Shown here: positions 28,291 to 40,692 of the stretch, piece by piece
How positions within the stretch are numbered: position 1 is the first letter of the stretch
How the letters are laid out: every line of letters starts with the position of its first letter
From: Vulcanisaeta sp. JCM 14467
GTDB lineage: Archaea; Thermoproteota; Thermoprotei; Thermoproteales; Thermocladiaceae
Direction: 5' to 3'
Assembly: GCF_001316245.1 (NCBI RefSeq)
Contig: NZ_BBDM01000018.1
Coordinates: forward strand, 1-50,471
Length of the DNA stretch: 50,471 nt
Translations under genes and position numbers: made by a program
The notes under the pieces: generated by a model
What the model was told of the DNA's origin: nothing
Databases searched by the model: none
Seen by the model: only the letters and a program-made list of their open reading frames with translations

Positions 28291-29593
28291 ATGATAAAGG
28301 AGGCTCCTAAAAAGACAATAAATAATGAGCAAACTACCTATACTTATCCACGCCCAATTTACCTAGTCGGTGTTGAGCCTGTCCAGCCATTATTTAAGGT
28401 GCCATTCATGACGCCCCTTGATAAGGTCCTGGAGCTCCTACCCAAAACGACCACAATACTCCTGAGTGATGGTTCGAAAAGGACCGTTAACTTGCATTGG
28501 GAACCCCTATATCACTACTTCCCATACTCATTTGGTGATCATGTATTTATAGGAACATTTGACCTGCCAGGTGATGTTCGTCAGCTTGATCCTCCAATAC
28601 CACAGAGGGTAGTCACTATAGTGAGGGTTGATTATGGACCTGGATGGTTTGGTAAGCCCATGAGCCTACAGTGGGAGGGCTTTAATCAACCTGGAACGTA
28701 CAGGAAGAGTCAATTGTTGTTAATGGTGTTAAGCGTACATTTTATTATTATGTACCGAGTACTTACGACCCGAGTAAACCCATACCATTGGTGTTTGATT
28801 TACATGGAGGCTGGAGTAGTGGCTTGGCTCAGTGTTGGTACGAGATCCGATAGGTATGCCGAGAAGTACTACTTCATTAGTGTTGCACCGAATCTATTTG
28901 AGACGCTGCGGCTTGAGGATGATGAAGCCTTTATTGATGCCATAATAGATTGGATGAGAGCGCATTATAACATTGATACTGGGCGAGTCTATGCCTGGGG
29001 TGTATCGGGAGGTGGGGTGTTGTCCACGTACTTGCTATATGACATGCCCGATAAAATAGCTGGCGTTGGGATAGTGAGCGCGACAATTCCGCAGGAATAC
29101 TTAAGGCGAATTTCCCCAGGGATTGAACCATTAAATGCACGTTTAAGGCAGGGAAAATACCCACCAAAGCCTAGGACAGTCGTGATGATTGCAGGTACCA
29201 GGGAATCAATAACTGGACCGCCTTGGCAGGACTTCGCGTCAGAAATGGTAGAGAGTGCAAAACTCCTTGCGCAGCATTATGGGTGTGGTTCGGGACCCGA
29301 GACCACGTACTTCCCTCCAACGCACTTAGACCTTGATGAATTACCCTACTGGGTATCTCGACGAGACGCACTAACAATAGCGACGAATTACCCAACTAGC
29401 GTTACTAAGTATGAATGGCGCAGGTGTGCTGGGAATACGAGGTAATAGCCTATGTAGTACATAATGGAGGCATACATGGCCAGGAGGGATGCAGTACGCA
29501 TCAATGGGTACCGTGGGCTATGTCACATACGTAATCGATGCAGCAGATGTATTATGGCAACACTTAAGCAAACATAGTCTAACGGAGCAATAA
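28291..29593 (+). CDS. Esterase / PHB-depolymerase-like alpha/beta hydrolase (several frameshifts)
   Basis: Bridging breaks near 28705, 28830, 29420 and 29490 gives about 434 residues. Recognisable parts are TFYYYVPSTYDPSKPIPLVF and DLHGGWSSG (strand and oxyanion region of the LpqC/feruloyl-esterase group), VYAWGVSGGGVLSTYLL with the nucleophile Ser, and the end reading NGGIHG plus WPGGMQY, matching the catalytic-His motif 'H-x-W-P-G-G' of the group. An N-terminal domain of about 140 residues precedes it, without a clear signal peptide. It starts 117 bases after the activase on the same strand. It could release the substrate of the glycyl radical enzyme from an ester, which is inference from position. 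Confidence 0.6.
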
Positions 29594-29656
29594 AAGTTAC
29601 CTATAGTAGTGCTCACGCAAAAACATTTATTTCTTACCGCGCAGCAAATATAATCA

Positions 29657-29930
29657 ATGTCTATTAGCCTTGGAAACCCTGGTGGTGTAGCTCAGGGATT
29701 AAACTATCCCATGACCGTGCCTACAGGCTGGTGCCATGCCTGTCCAGGTTAGTATTGATAGTGAGTTTGGCAATGTATTGATAATACTAAGCAATAAGTC
29801 GCCAGTTAGGTCTGAGGAGGGTTTGGCGTTCGTGACCGTGGGCGTCGATGATGAGGGCAGGATAGTGTACATAAGTATTGAGCCCGAGGATAGGGAATTG
29901 GCGAGGTTCATAGGTAGTGTTAGGGCGTGA
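29657..29930 (+). CDS. DUF2283-like small protein, first gene of module (copy 2, frameshifted N-terminus)
   Basis: The clear domain begins at the ATG at 29736: VQVSIDSEFGNVLIILS and GLAFVTVGVDDEGRIVYISI fit DUF2283, including the Asp-Asp/Glu-Gly-x-Ile-x-x-Ile-Ser turn. Upstream, an ATG at 29657 opens a frame (SLGNPGGVAQGLNYPMTVPT, then WCHACPG) that stops at about 29755; copy 1 has a comparable extension, so one lost base near 29735 probably separates the two parts. A TATA-like CATTTATTTC near 29625 stands about 30 bases before 29657. The next gene starts 10 bases after the stop at 29930. Confidence 0.5.
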
Positions 29931-29940
29931 GTGACCCTGG

Positions 29941-30312
29941 ATGTATGATTATGTTGATTTGGACTTCGAGATAATCTCGATGAAGCCCATGGTGATTAAG
30001 GCCGTGGCCGATGATGAGGAGTTGACAATAACCGCATTACCGGTTGTGCTCAAGGTCCTTAAATACGGGAACAACTACTCAATATGGGTTAACGTATTAG
30101 TCTCAACGAAGACGAACAAGCCAAGACCAGGCCCGCAATGCAGTCCAGTCGTCATAACGAGCAGGCCGGCTAAAGCTGGGAAGATAGAGATAGTTAGTGA
30201 TGGCGCTTTAAGGCTTAGGTTAAGTGATGGTAGTGAGAAGGAAATAGTGATAAAGCCCACGAACTATCCCTATACCCAGACTACCGCGATCAATTTGGCG
30301 CCCCATGTGTAA
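29941..30312 (+). CDS. Unrecognised beta-rich protein, middle gene of module (copy 2)
   Basis: 123 residues, intact, soluble, no known family. It is homologous to the protein at 630-1013: both have an N-terminal strand with Ile-Ile/Leu-Ser-x-x-Pro, an acidic segment followed by Ile/Leu-Thr-Ile, and VLKYGNNYSIWVNVLVS here against VGEGYGITATIDIEAR there. A Pro/Cys loop (PRPGPQCSPVVITS) follows. Acidic and basic residues alternate with Val/Ile throughout, consistent with an immunoglobulin- or beta-sandwich-like fold, but that is a guess. Ends 30 bases before the DUF4258-like gene. Confidence 0.55.
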   Translation: MYDYVDLDFEIISMKPMVIKAVADDEELTITALPVVLKVLKYGNNYSIWVNVLVSTKTNKPRPGPQCSPVVITSRPAKAGKIEIVSDGALRLRLSDGSEKEIVIKPTNYPYTQTTAINLAPHV

Positions 30313-30342
30313 TACTAAACTGGGCCGTTTTCTGGTGATTAT

Positions 30343-30669
30343 GTGCTATGTGAATTAACGTTTCATGCGGAGCAAAGACTGCGTTTGAGAGTAAGTGAGC
30401 TCAGGTCAAGCGGGGTTTGCGATGATGACTTTGAGCAGGAAATATTGAAGGCGATAGAGCGCGCCTGTAATGGTGAGTATACGAAGGTTCGCCATAATCA
30501 GTCCAACCAATACGTCCTATGTATGTAATTAAGTAAGTGTGTAAATGTCACGGTAATAATAATCTACGTACGTGTCAGGTATGACAGTGAAGCGGTTAGG
30601 GTAATCACTATAATACCTACAACTAAGGATAAAACCATTAGGCATTACTGCGTTGATCCGTATTCATAA
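30343..30669 (+). pseudogene. DUF4258-like toxin gene interrupted by an in-frame stop (copy 2)
   Basis: From the GTG at 30343 the reading LCELTFHAEQRLRLRVSEL and EQEILKAIERACNGEYTKVR is DUF4258-like and parallels the protein ending at 1285. A TAA at 30526-30528 stops it, but the same frame continues with CVNVTVIIIYVRVRYDSEAV and RVITIIP, the two closing strands of the fold, to a TAA at 30667-30669. No frame change is needed, unlike the other broken genes in the window, so this is a nonsense mutation rather than an indel. The truncated protein would lack the C-terminal strands that carry the toxin's core. The antitoxin-like and middle genes upstream remain open. Confidence 0.55.
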
Positions 30670-30723
30670 TGCCAAAATAATTATGTATGTAAGTTCTAAG
30701 TTTAATGTTCAATGATTTAATGA

Positions 30724-31549
30724 TTATAGCCTTTCAGCGTCCATTGTTAGGTCGAGCGAGCGAGCGCTATGCGTTATGTAGCCGCTGGATATTACGTCGA
30801 CACCCGTCCTTGCATACTCAATGACGTTGCCCGGTGTTATGCCGCCGCTGGCCTCGAGTATTACCTTGCCCTTCAATTCCTCCACTATTGGCACTATGTC
30901 GCTGGGCTTCATGTTATCGAGGAGTATTGCGTCGGCCCCAGCCCTGTATGCCCTAATTGCGTCCTCGTAGGTCGATACCTCAACCTCCACCTTCCTCATG
31001 AAGCTAGTCCTCTCCTTAACCATCCTAATGAGTTTCTCGAGATCCCCATAAATCGCTATGTGATTATCCTTAATGAGACTGCGTCGGCCAAGTTAAACCT
31101 ATGCGGATCCCCACCTCCAACCTCGATGGCGTACTTCTCAAAGACCCTGAACCCAGGCGTTGTCTTCCTAGTGCCCGCGATCCTGACTGTCGGGTTGACA
31201 CTCCTCGCCAGCCTAACCATGGTATTCGTCGCCGTGGCGATTCCCGAGAGCCGTGATAGGAAGTTCAGCGTTAATCGTTCAACGGTCAATAGCCTACCTG
31301 CATCACCAACAACCTCGAGTATCACGTCGCCCCTATGTATGGCTTCACCATCGCGCTTATGGACGGTAACGTCGAAACCCAGGTATTTAAGGAATGGAAC
31401 GATAAACCTGAGCCCCGCGATAATGCCCTCATCCCTCGACTTAACAATGCCCCTGGCCCTAATTCCCTCCAGGAACTTGCTGGTAACGTCCTCCGGATAC
31501 GCATCCTCCTCCAGATAATTGAGGAGCCTGCCTATGTATAATTCCTCGA

Positions 31550-31553
<4 letters not shown>
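30724..31553 (-). CDS. nadC: Nicotinate-nucleotide pyrophosphorylase / quinolinate phosphoribosyltransferase (frameshifted)
   Basis: Converts quinolinate and PRPP to nicotinate mononucleotide, third step of de novo NAD synthesis. [58 protein letters not shown] and [10 protein letters not shown] are all standard. One frame break near 31065 separates it from the end, where [23 protein letters not shown] and [16 protein letters not shown] complete the barrel. About 276 residues, normal length. The ATG overlaps the stop of nadB (ATGA), so translation is coupled. Confidence 0.93.
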
Positions 31554-33919
<2,366 letters not shown>

Positions 33920-33997
33920 TAATTATTGCCATGATCCTCACCATGAGATATTCTCTACCCGGCAAATAAGTAATGGCGAGTATAGGGCTGAATCTCG

Positions 33998-34150
33998 ATG
34001 CTCAGGGCAAGAAGTGCCAGGGCAAGTGCCACGGAACCTAGATTAGTTAAGGTAGAGATGGGATTGGGAATTGCCGATCCTAAGGGAATTATGAAGAGTG
34101 CTCCAGGGTTTCAGGGCATTCCATGCCATGGGTATTACGTCTATGCGTGA
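33998..34150 (+). CDS. Small ORF of unknown function between nadA and norB
   Basis: 50 codons from the ATG at 33998: the middle reads EMGLGIADPKGIMKSAPGFQ followed by GIPCHGYYVYA. I recognise no family. It is divergent from nadA and convergent with norB. An overlapping frame from 33974 (LNLDAQGKKCQGK) resembles the first residues of a TusA-like protein but stops after 22 codons. With so many frameshifts here, the two readings could be pieces of one small gene. Confidence 0.25.
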   Translation: MLRARSARASATEPRLVKVEMGLGIADPKGIMKSAPGFQGIPCHGYYVYA

Positions 34151-34218
34151 GGGGGCCCTATGCTATTTCCTGGGATATTTAATGATGTGATAGTTTATGT
34201 GATTTGAGAAAACCAGCC

Positions 34219-36424
34219 TCAGGTAATAACCTGGACAATTGCTTTCCTAGTACTTACCCACCTCATGAATGCGAATAGCACCAGTAGGCCTATGATCGCG
34301 AATCCAGCCGCTGCTGTTAGGTCGCCAATCATCCTGAGCCATATCAAGTCCTGGGCAAGGGGTAATTGCCAGAAGGGTGTTAGTCCTGGGAACAATGGCT
34401 CTAGGGACTTTATGTACCAGAAGCCGTACTTCAACTCGTACATGTACTGCAGAAAGCCCAGCGGCAGCAGTGTTATTAGGGCCTGTAGGTAGAAGCCAAC
34501 CGTGTAAAGCGTGGCGCCAATCCTAACGAACCTTAGGTATGAATCCCTCACGGCACCTGTTAGGTAAAGCATCACGACCCACAGCAATATGGTTGGCAGC
34601 CCAAAGGCCAGTGGGAAGGCTACGTGGGCGTGGGCCATGGTGGCTTGGGAATCGTGTAGGTAGTAATTCAGGATTGGCGCATTTAGTACACCGCCTCCGA
34701 AGGCTGCCGCGCCAATGCCACCGCCAACGCCGGCTAGCACTGTCACGTATAGTAGGGTTTTCTGGAACTCGGTCTTCACGCCACCCCTCCACCACAGTAG
34801 TAATGCGTATATTATCGCGAAGCCCAGCGTTATGACCTCGAGAATAGATACTATGGAGCCAATGTAAAGCCAGATGACTGGCTGACCACCCCAGTAGTAG
34901 TGGTGCCCGGTACCGATTAATCCGGTGGCTATGTCTAGAATGGCGTCGAACCCCACGATGGCCGTAGCGAGCCTAACCGGTGCTAGGCCTGCAATGACGA
35001 GCAGTATGGCGATTATTGAGACGATGATGGCGGGCCAGAAGGACTCAACGAATGCGTGAATAGTTATCCACCTGAAGTACTCATCAACGGTGAAGTTGGT
35101 CCAGGGGTGGATGACTGGTAGGGCGCCGAGCACAATCCCAAAGGCATTACCGGCAATGCTAATGCCGAGCACCCTACTGAGTGACTGTAGTGGTGATGGT
35201 GGAGCACGGTAGAATAGGTAGGCGAGGTAGAACAGTAGTGCGGCTAGTAGCAGTAGGTAGATAGTTCCTTGGGTGACCACGTCCCTACCCTGACCACCAA
35301 ACATGAACCACAGCTGAACAGTACCGCCTGAGTATGGGATTATCTGTAGGTAGTTAAGCCATATACCCAACAACGTGGCTATGGACACGATGATTGCACC
35401 AGCCATAATACCCAAAGTCTGCCTCCTGGATAATTGAACGCCGAGGTACGGCAGGGCGAATAGCGAGAATATGACCCAGGTATCTGCAATCCACAGGATG
35501 GCCAGTGTGTAGTGCAGGGCTCTGGCCGCGTTGAATGGCAGGATGTTCAGTAGGTTAAGCCCATAGAGTGTTGGGCTTGCGTATAGGTGCATTAAGTACG
35601 TGCCCAGTAATCCCTGGATCGCCGCACCAATAACCACAATGGGTATCCCCCACAGGGCGATCCTCTGTACGTCGTTGGGCATGGGTAGCTGTATCGGCGT
35701 TACTGGGTCATTCCAATACCTAATCAGTGTCAGCACTATGTAGGAGCCTACCGCAAAGACCCCTATCATGAAGGCATAGATCATCAGGTCCGAGGCGAAG
35801 TATATATTGGATGTTGGCCTCGTTATCCCCGGTATGTATGGGTAACCATGTGTATACCCCAGTAGGCTATTAGGGCTGTCCAGGTCCAGTAGGCCGTTAG
35901 GTCCGTTATCACCGTGGTATTGGTTATGTAGTGCGGCAGGAACCTATTTTCCTCGGACTCGGGACCTAGGTAGTTTGCGTAGTAGTTGATTGCGTACTGC
36001 GTGGCGTTGTATAGGATTGGGTTTACAATCATCACATTATCCGTCCTATTATAAGTAACCTTTAGGTATGGCAGGATGAGTTGGGTCTCATTTGCGTCGC
36101 CTGGTATGAATGGGTCTATGCCGAGGGTTGATGCTATGTATTTCTCCCAAAGCGTTATTGTGTATGAGGTGAAGTCGATGCCGAAGTAGCCTCCAAAGCC
36201 GAGTACTGAGCCATAATCCATAAGTCCATACTTTTGAAATAGGTATTTACCCTGTATGATCTGCTCCTTGGTGAAGAGTACCTTACCGTTGGTCGTCACT
36301 ATCTCATTGGGTATTGGCGGTAGGTGGGTGAACGTGTATATGGAGCGCCTGCCCAAACCACGTAAGCGATTATCGCCGCGATGGCGACAGCCTTAGGCCA
36401 CCCACTCCTGGAGTTACTACCCAT
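34219..36424 (-). CDS. norB: Quinol-dependent nitric oxide reductase (qNOR, single-chain NorB; frameshifted)
   Basis: Reduces two NO to N2O in the membrane with quinol as donor. From the ATG at 36424 there is a first helix (AVAIAAIIAYVVWAG), then after a break near 36370 the periplasmic qNOR domain (GKVLFTKEQIIQGKYLFQKY, GSVLGFGGYFGIDFTSYTIT), and after a second break near 35800 the 12-helix heme-copper core. Ligands are visible: His and Glu in ITIHAFVESFW (FeB His and Glu), GTGHHYYWGG (two FeB His), SILEVITLGF (second Glu) and MAHAHVAF (heme b3 and heme b His). About 735 residues, as expected for qNOR. Likely used for NO detoxification or denitrification; the divergent neighbours include a DUF488 gene and a regulator. 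Confidence 0.92.
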
Positions 36425-36575
36425 GGCACCCACCAATGTAATTATCGGTTTAATGGGTCATAAATACCATAAACCTAATACGTTAGCCTACCTGGGCAAG
36501 CCTTACACACCCTGCCTTTACCTAAAAGATTAGGTTTAAGGTATTTATTAATGTCAAGCGCTGGAATTCTAACTT

Positions 36576-36928
36576 ATGATAAAGGTTAAGCGGATCTATG
36601 AGCCGGTTGAGGGGGATGATGGTGTTAGGATACTCGTGGATAGGCTATGGCTAGGGGCGTTAGTAAGGATAAGGTCGACATGTGGCTTAGGGATGTGGCA
36701 CCCAGTGATGAGTTGAGGAGGTGGTTTAACCATGACCCGGCGAAGTGGGATGAGTTTAAGAGGAGGTATTTCGAGGAATTGAAGAACAACCCCAAGGTGC
36801 AGGTGCTACTGCAATTAATCAAGAAGGGCAGTAACATAACCCTACTCTACGCAGCCAAGTCACCCTATAACAATGCGGTCGCATTGAGGGAGTACCTGGA
36901 GAAATTATTAACTAGCGGTGGGGATTAG
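36576..36928 (+). CDS. DUF488 family protein (frameshifted)
   Basis: From the ATG at 36576: [20 protein letters not shown] then DRLW, after which one C is missing (TGGCTAGGGG; TGGCCTAGGGG expected) and the reading continues [40 protein letters not shown]. This is the full DUF488 pattern ('V-D-R-L-W-P-R-G' followed by 'W-x-K-x-x-A-P-S'). About 117 residues. The family is widespread, of unsettled biochemistry, and often beside heme or nitrogen-oxide genes. It is divergent from norB across about 150 bases and is followed 6 bases later by an HTH_10 regulator. Confidence 0.8.
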
Positions 36929-36934
36929 TATCGC

Positions 36935-37549
36935 ATGCGTAAGGCGCCTTTTGAGGTCACGATACTCGTGGAGAACCACCCATGCGATGTCATGAGGGTT
37001 ATTTCGAGCAGTGGGATGAGGGCTCATGTCGAGAATGTTAGGCTTAGGGAGCAGAGTACGGACCATATCGTGCTTTTTGACGGGGAGGTCAGTAGGGATG
37101 ATGTGCAGAGGCTTAGGCAGGTTGCTGTGAAGGTGCTGAAGATATCCAGTAATAGGGTTTGGGTTAGGACAAACGGCTGCGCGGTGTGCAGGGTCCTCTA
37201 CACCTCCGATGTCGTTGTCGAGAACATGAAGGTTGTGGGCAACAACGCCATACTCTACACGATGCTCGTGCCCAATAGCACATCACTAAGGGAACTCCTG
37301 TCCAACCTGGTGAAGAGTGGTGTTAAGGTTACGGTACTGAACATATCCGAGGTAACTGACGCAGTGTTGACGGATAGGCAGATAGAAATACTGAAGCTCG
37401 CCTACAAGCTTGGTTACTTCGACGATGATAGGAAAATAACCCTAACACAACTAGCTGAGAAGCTGGGCGTTTCAACACCAACACTTGATGAAGTATTACG
37501 TAAGGCGCTCAGGAAGGTCGTGAAGTACTACCTGGACAAGCACGGATAG
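36935..37549 (+). CDS. Bat/HTH_10-type transcriptional regulator
   Basis: Intact, 204 residues. The C-terminal third, [20 protein letters not shown] then [20 protein letters not shown], is the HTH_10 (bacterio-opsin activator-like) DNA-binding domain. The N-terminal two-thirds holds a sensor region with a Cys pair in [12 protein letters not shown] that could bind metal, heme or sense redox or NO. Its place directly beside DUF488 and opposite norB suggests it controls these genes. Only the DNA-binding family is secure. Confidence 0.75.
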   Translation: MRKAPFEVTILVENHPCDVMRVISSSGMRAHVENVRLREQSTDHIVLFDGEVSRDDVQRLRQVAVKVLKISSNRVWVRTNGCAVCRVLYTSDVVVENMKVVGNNAILYTMLVPNSTSLRELLSNLVKSGVKVTVLNISEVTDAVLTDRQIEILKLAYKLGYFDDDRKITLTQLAEKLGVSTPTLDEVLRKALRKVVKYYLDKHG

Positions 37550-37946
37550 GTTCCCCGGCATGCACGGCTTATTAAACGCCATAATTACTTCATCCTCTTG
37601 TCATCATCCCTAACCACCTAGTATTTTCCACAGAGGCGATAAAATGTCTCATCACAAACCACAGCCGAGGCTTATCAAACCTAAGCCTAACCTCCGCATT
37701 AGCGATTTTTGAGATTGCCGATTAAGGAGGGGGTAGAATGATATGTAAAGTTGGTGATACTTAACGATCATGAATTACCGAGGGATAACATGATCATCAG
37801 CCGAAGTAAGGCTTGCCATTGAGGATTTAGTTAATGGACGCATGTATTGATAATGCTTATGTCATGAGACCATATAATCACCAATGGATGTATTTCTTAA
37901 TTTAGAAATCTTTTGCAAAATAATTGGTAAGTATTGAAAGATATAT
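37550..37946. other. Intergenic region before initiator tRNA
   Basis: About 400 bases with no credible coding frame and no clear repeat. Near 37600 the minus strand reads GGGATGATGACAAG, which contains a box-C-like ATGATGA, but no box D is placed correctly. The last 60 bases are AT-rich. Confidence 0.3.
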
Positions 37947-38042
37947 TGGTAGCGGGGCCCGGATTTGAACCGGGGACTTCCCGACCCGACTGGGTTCTCG
38001 GGGTTATGAGCCCCGCAGGCTACCAGGCTACCCTACCCCGCT
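37947..38042 (-). tRNA. Initiator tRNA-Met (CAT) with a non-canonical intron
   Basis: On the minus strand: acceptor AGCGGGG (5' end 38042) pairs with CCCCGCT, then discriminator A and encoded CCA (37947-37949). The A1-T72 pair and the CGGGG/CCCCG anticodon stem around loop CTCATAA are initiator features. The T arm is CCCGGTTCAAATCCGGG. Between the anticodon stem and T arm there are about 24 bases where 5 are expected; about 19 of them (AGAACCCAGTCGGGTCGGG) look like an intron near positions 43-45, a site used in Thermoproteales but not elsewhere. Confidence 0.85.
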
Positions 38043-38129
38043 GTGGTCATTATTCCTACGTGCTTTTTAAGTCTTTCTTCACCGTATGGTTAGTTAGGTA
38101 GCTATCTCCGCTGCCTGTGTTGTTGGGTA

Positions 38130-39088
38130 ATGCTTAATTGTATGTTATTTAATTATTGGGTCATAATATGTGGTGTTGATAGTACGTTGTTAGATAGCGT
38201 GACTGTGGTCGTTCCGACCTTGAATGAAGTTGAAGGCATTGGGCTCGTTCTTGATGAGTTGCTTGGGATTGGTGTGCCTAGGGAGAGGATTCTCGTTGTT
38301 GATGGTGGTAGTACTGATGGTACTGTGGATGTTGTTAGGAGGTATGGTGTTAGGGTGGTTAGGCAGGAGGGTAGGGGTAAGGCTGACGCCATTTGGACTG
38401 CGCTTAAGCATGTTAACACGCCCTACATGCTTGTCATGGATGGGGACTATTCATACCCTGCCAAGTACGTGCCGGTTCTCATCGAGGAGATAACCTCCAC
38501 GGGCGCTGATGAGGTCATTGGCATTAGGGTTCCGCAGCCGGGTAGTCAGGGCTTTGTTTATAGGCTTGGGAATAGGCTACTTACCTGGGCCTTCAACCTA
38601 CTATTCAGTACGAGGCTTCACGATGTACTCAGTGGCATGTACATTATAAGGACTGAGTCCCTTAGGGATGCCGTAATGGAGGTTGGGGACTTCAGTATTG
38701 AGGCCCAGATAGTCGCCCACATGGTTAGTACTGGGAAGACGGTTAGGGAGGTTCCCATCGAGTATAGGCCCAGGGTTGGTAGGAAGAAGCTTAGCGTCTT
38801 TGATGGAGCTAAGATATTCATGGACATGGCGATACTAACCACTAGGTATAACCCAATGCTCATCCTATTCCTACTGGGTTCGCTACTCCTCATTCCAGGG
38901 CTGGCACTTGGCGCTACGTTGGTTATTGGTACATATTCTACGGCATTAAGTACTACCTGAAGGGCCTAATCGCCATAATGCTCACACTCATTGGACTTCA
39001 ATTCCTAGGTATGGCGGCCATGTCCATATACATGAAGAGGATGGAGTACAGGCTCAGGAAGGCCATTGAGGAATTACGTAAGGATTGA
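38130..39088 (+). CDS. GT2 glycosyltransferase, dolichol-phosphate mannosyltransferase-like (frameshifted C-terminus)
   Basis: The GT-A fold is clear: VTVVVPTLNEVEGIGLVLDE, ILVVDGGSTDGTVDVVR with the first acidic site, GRGKADAIWTALKH, and LVMDGDYSYPAKY with the DxD metal motif. Later GMYIIRTESLRDA and DFSIEAQIVAH match archaeal DPM1/AglD-type enzymes that put mannose or glucose on dolichol phosphate for N-glycosylation. Two C-terminal membrane helices (NPMLILFLLGSLLLIPGLAL; LIAIMLTLIGLQFLGMAAMS) follow, the second after a break near 38932. The true start is uncertain; the GTG before ACTGTGGTC or an upstream one are options. An epimerase follows. Confidence 0.85.
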
Positions 39089-39093
39089 CCGAG

Positions 39094-40009
39094 GTGACCG
39101 AGAACGAGGGTTTTAATAACCGGCGGCGCGGGCTTCATAGGGCACAACCTAGCCATAAACCTAGCCGAGAAGGCTTCGACGTAGTTACCCTGGACAGCTT
39201 GAGAGGTCCACGGAATTCGCAGTAAATAGGCTCAAGCGGTATGGAATACACATCGTCAAGGGTACGCTAAGACGCTCAATGACTGTGAAGGCTTCGACGT
39301 GATGATCCACGCGGCAGCATACGTAAGCGTTCCCGAGTCAATGAGTAAACCGCTTGATTACCTGGAGAATAATGTGATCAGCACAGCAAGGATTGCCCAT
39401 GAATGTGGTAAGGTTGGCGCGGGGCTAATCTACCTGAGTTCGGCGGCCGTCTACGGGAACCCAGTGAAGCTACCAATACCCGAGGACCACCCAATAAACC
39501 CACAGTCACCCTATGGGTTGAGTAAGTACCTGGGTGAGCTCGTGATTAGGCACTTCGGCGAGGTGTATGGACTGAGGTACGTAATACTAAGGCTATTCAA
39601 CGTCTACGGACCTGGGCAAAACCCTGCCTACGCCGGCGTCATAGCAAGCTTCATTGAGAGGGCTCTGAGGAATGAGCCGTTGGTTATTTACGGTGATGGT
39701 GAGCAGACGAGGGACTTCATATACGTGGGTGACGTGGCGGAGATCGTACTAAGGATAATCGAGGGAGGACTATTCGACAACAACACCTATAACGTAGGGA
39801 CTGGGAGGCCGACGACTATAAATGAGTTGGCGAGGATAGTAATGGAGGTCCTTGGCAAGAAGAATCTCAAGGTGATTCACGAGAGGGAGAGACCTGGGGA
39901 CGTAAGGCATAGTTATGCTTATGTGGGTAGGTTGAGGTCGAGGATTATCATGAACCCAACACCGCTAGATGTAGGCCTGAGGAAGACGTTGAATGAGATA
40001 ATCGCATGA
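39094..40009 (+). CDS. NAD-dependent sugar epimerase/dehydratase (GalE-like; broken N-terminus)
   Basis: The first part reads RVLITGGAGFIGHNLAINLA (Rossmann NAD motif GxxGxxG) from about 39105, loses frame two or three times between 39160 and 39300, and becomes clean from 39299: AAAYVSVPESM, LIYLSSAAVYGNP (Ser of the triad), SPYGLSKYLGELVIRHFG (Tyr-x3-Lys), YGPGQNPAYAG and FIYVGDVAEIVLR. This is the UDP-glucose 4-epimerase / dTDP-glucose dehydratase branch. Together with the GT2 gene it probably supplies nucleotide sugars for surface glycan. A GTG at 39094 is the likely start. Confidence 0.8.
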
Positions 40010-40032
40010 AGCATTCGGCAGGGCTGTATGGG

Positions 40033-40563
40033 TTACTTCTGTTGTTGCTGCTGTTGCTTAATCAGCTTCGGGTATATGAACACGACCTTAGCGATCATGG
40101 CGTAGAACCTTAATTTCCATGCGTAGTCAATTAGGTCCTTCCTATTTGTTTCCGTGCCCTCCTTCTCGATGAGGTCGGCTATCTGGTTCATCTCCTCGAT
40201 GTCGGCCATCGTGTAGTCGTTTGGGTCCTTGTCGAGGAGTTGCTTAAGCCTCTCATAAACCTCCCACGTGTAGTACTTAGTCTTGGGGATGGGGAGTATC
40301 GTCCTAACCAAGCTCCTCAAGGTCATTGCCTCAGTCTGCGTGAGTAAATTCTTCATCTCGAGCATCGTTATGAGAACCTCGGAGAACTGGACAAACACAT
40401 TCTCAAGCCTACCGACCCTCTCTTCCAATTTCTCAAGCCTATTCTCAATCGCGTTAAATCTTATCTCGATCTCAGTGAATTTCTTGCCGAGCCAGTAGGC
40501 TAGGCTGGCTGTTGATGTGGCTACGCTCACGACCACTGCGATTATCGTTGCAACATCAACCAA
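40033..40563 (-). CDS. Membrane-anchored coiled-coil protein with a C-terminal Gln run
   Basis: Intact, 176 residues, family not recognised. Residues 5-25 (ATIIAVVVSVATSTASLAYW) form a single membrane helix, followed by a heptad-rich segment (EIEIRFNAIENRLEKLEERV) to about residue 70, then a helical soluble part. The protein ends in a run of six Gln and a Lys. The N-terminal anchor plus coiled coil suggests an oligomeric scaffold at the membrane. Single-gene unit. Confidence 0.6.
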   Translation of the reverse strand: MVDVATIIAVVVSVATSTASLAYWLGKKFTEIEIRFNAIENRLEKLEERVGRLENVFVQFSEVLITMLEMKNLLTQTEAMTLRSLVRTILPIPKTKYYTWEVYERLKQLLDKDPNDYTMADIEEMNQIADLIEKEGTETNRKDLIDYAWKLRFYAMIAKVVFIYPKLIKQQQQQQK

Positions 40564-40692
40564 GGCAATTCCCTAAGTAATTACCTTATTGCTAGGGTAT
40601 AAATACCTAGTGCCGTTGTGGATTCACGCCATAAATAATGTCCCATCAGTATGGGTGCTGTTTATGAATTATTAATGGAAAAAGGTTCTTAA

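Noticed and set aside
29675..29745. tRNA-like opening (GTGGTGTAGCTCAGGG) before the second module
   Set aside because: Only the D-arm-like part is present; no matching acceptor strand, anticodon arm or T loop follows. The bases are better explained as coding for the N-terminus of the DUF2283-like protein.
33974..34042. TusA-like start (LNLDAQGKKCQGK)
   Set aside because: It ends after 22 codons, the usual Cys-Pro-x-Pro is absent (Cys-Gln), and no frame downstream continues a TusA fold.
37595..37625. Box C/D sRNA on the minus strand
   Set aside because: A C-box-like ATGATGA is seen but no D box at proper distance and no C'/D' boxes.
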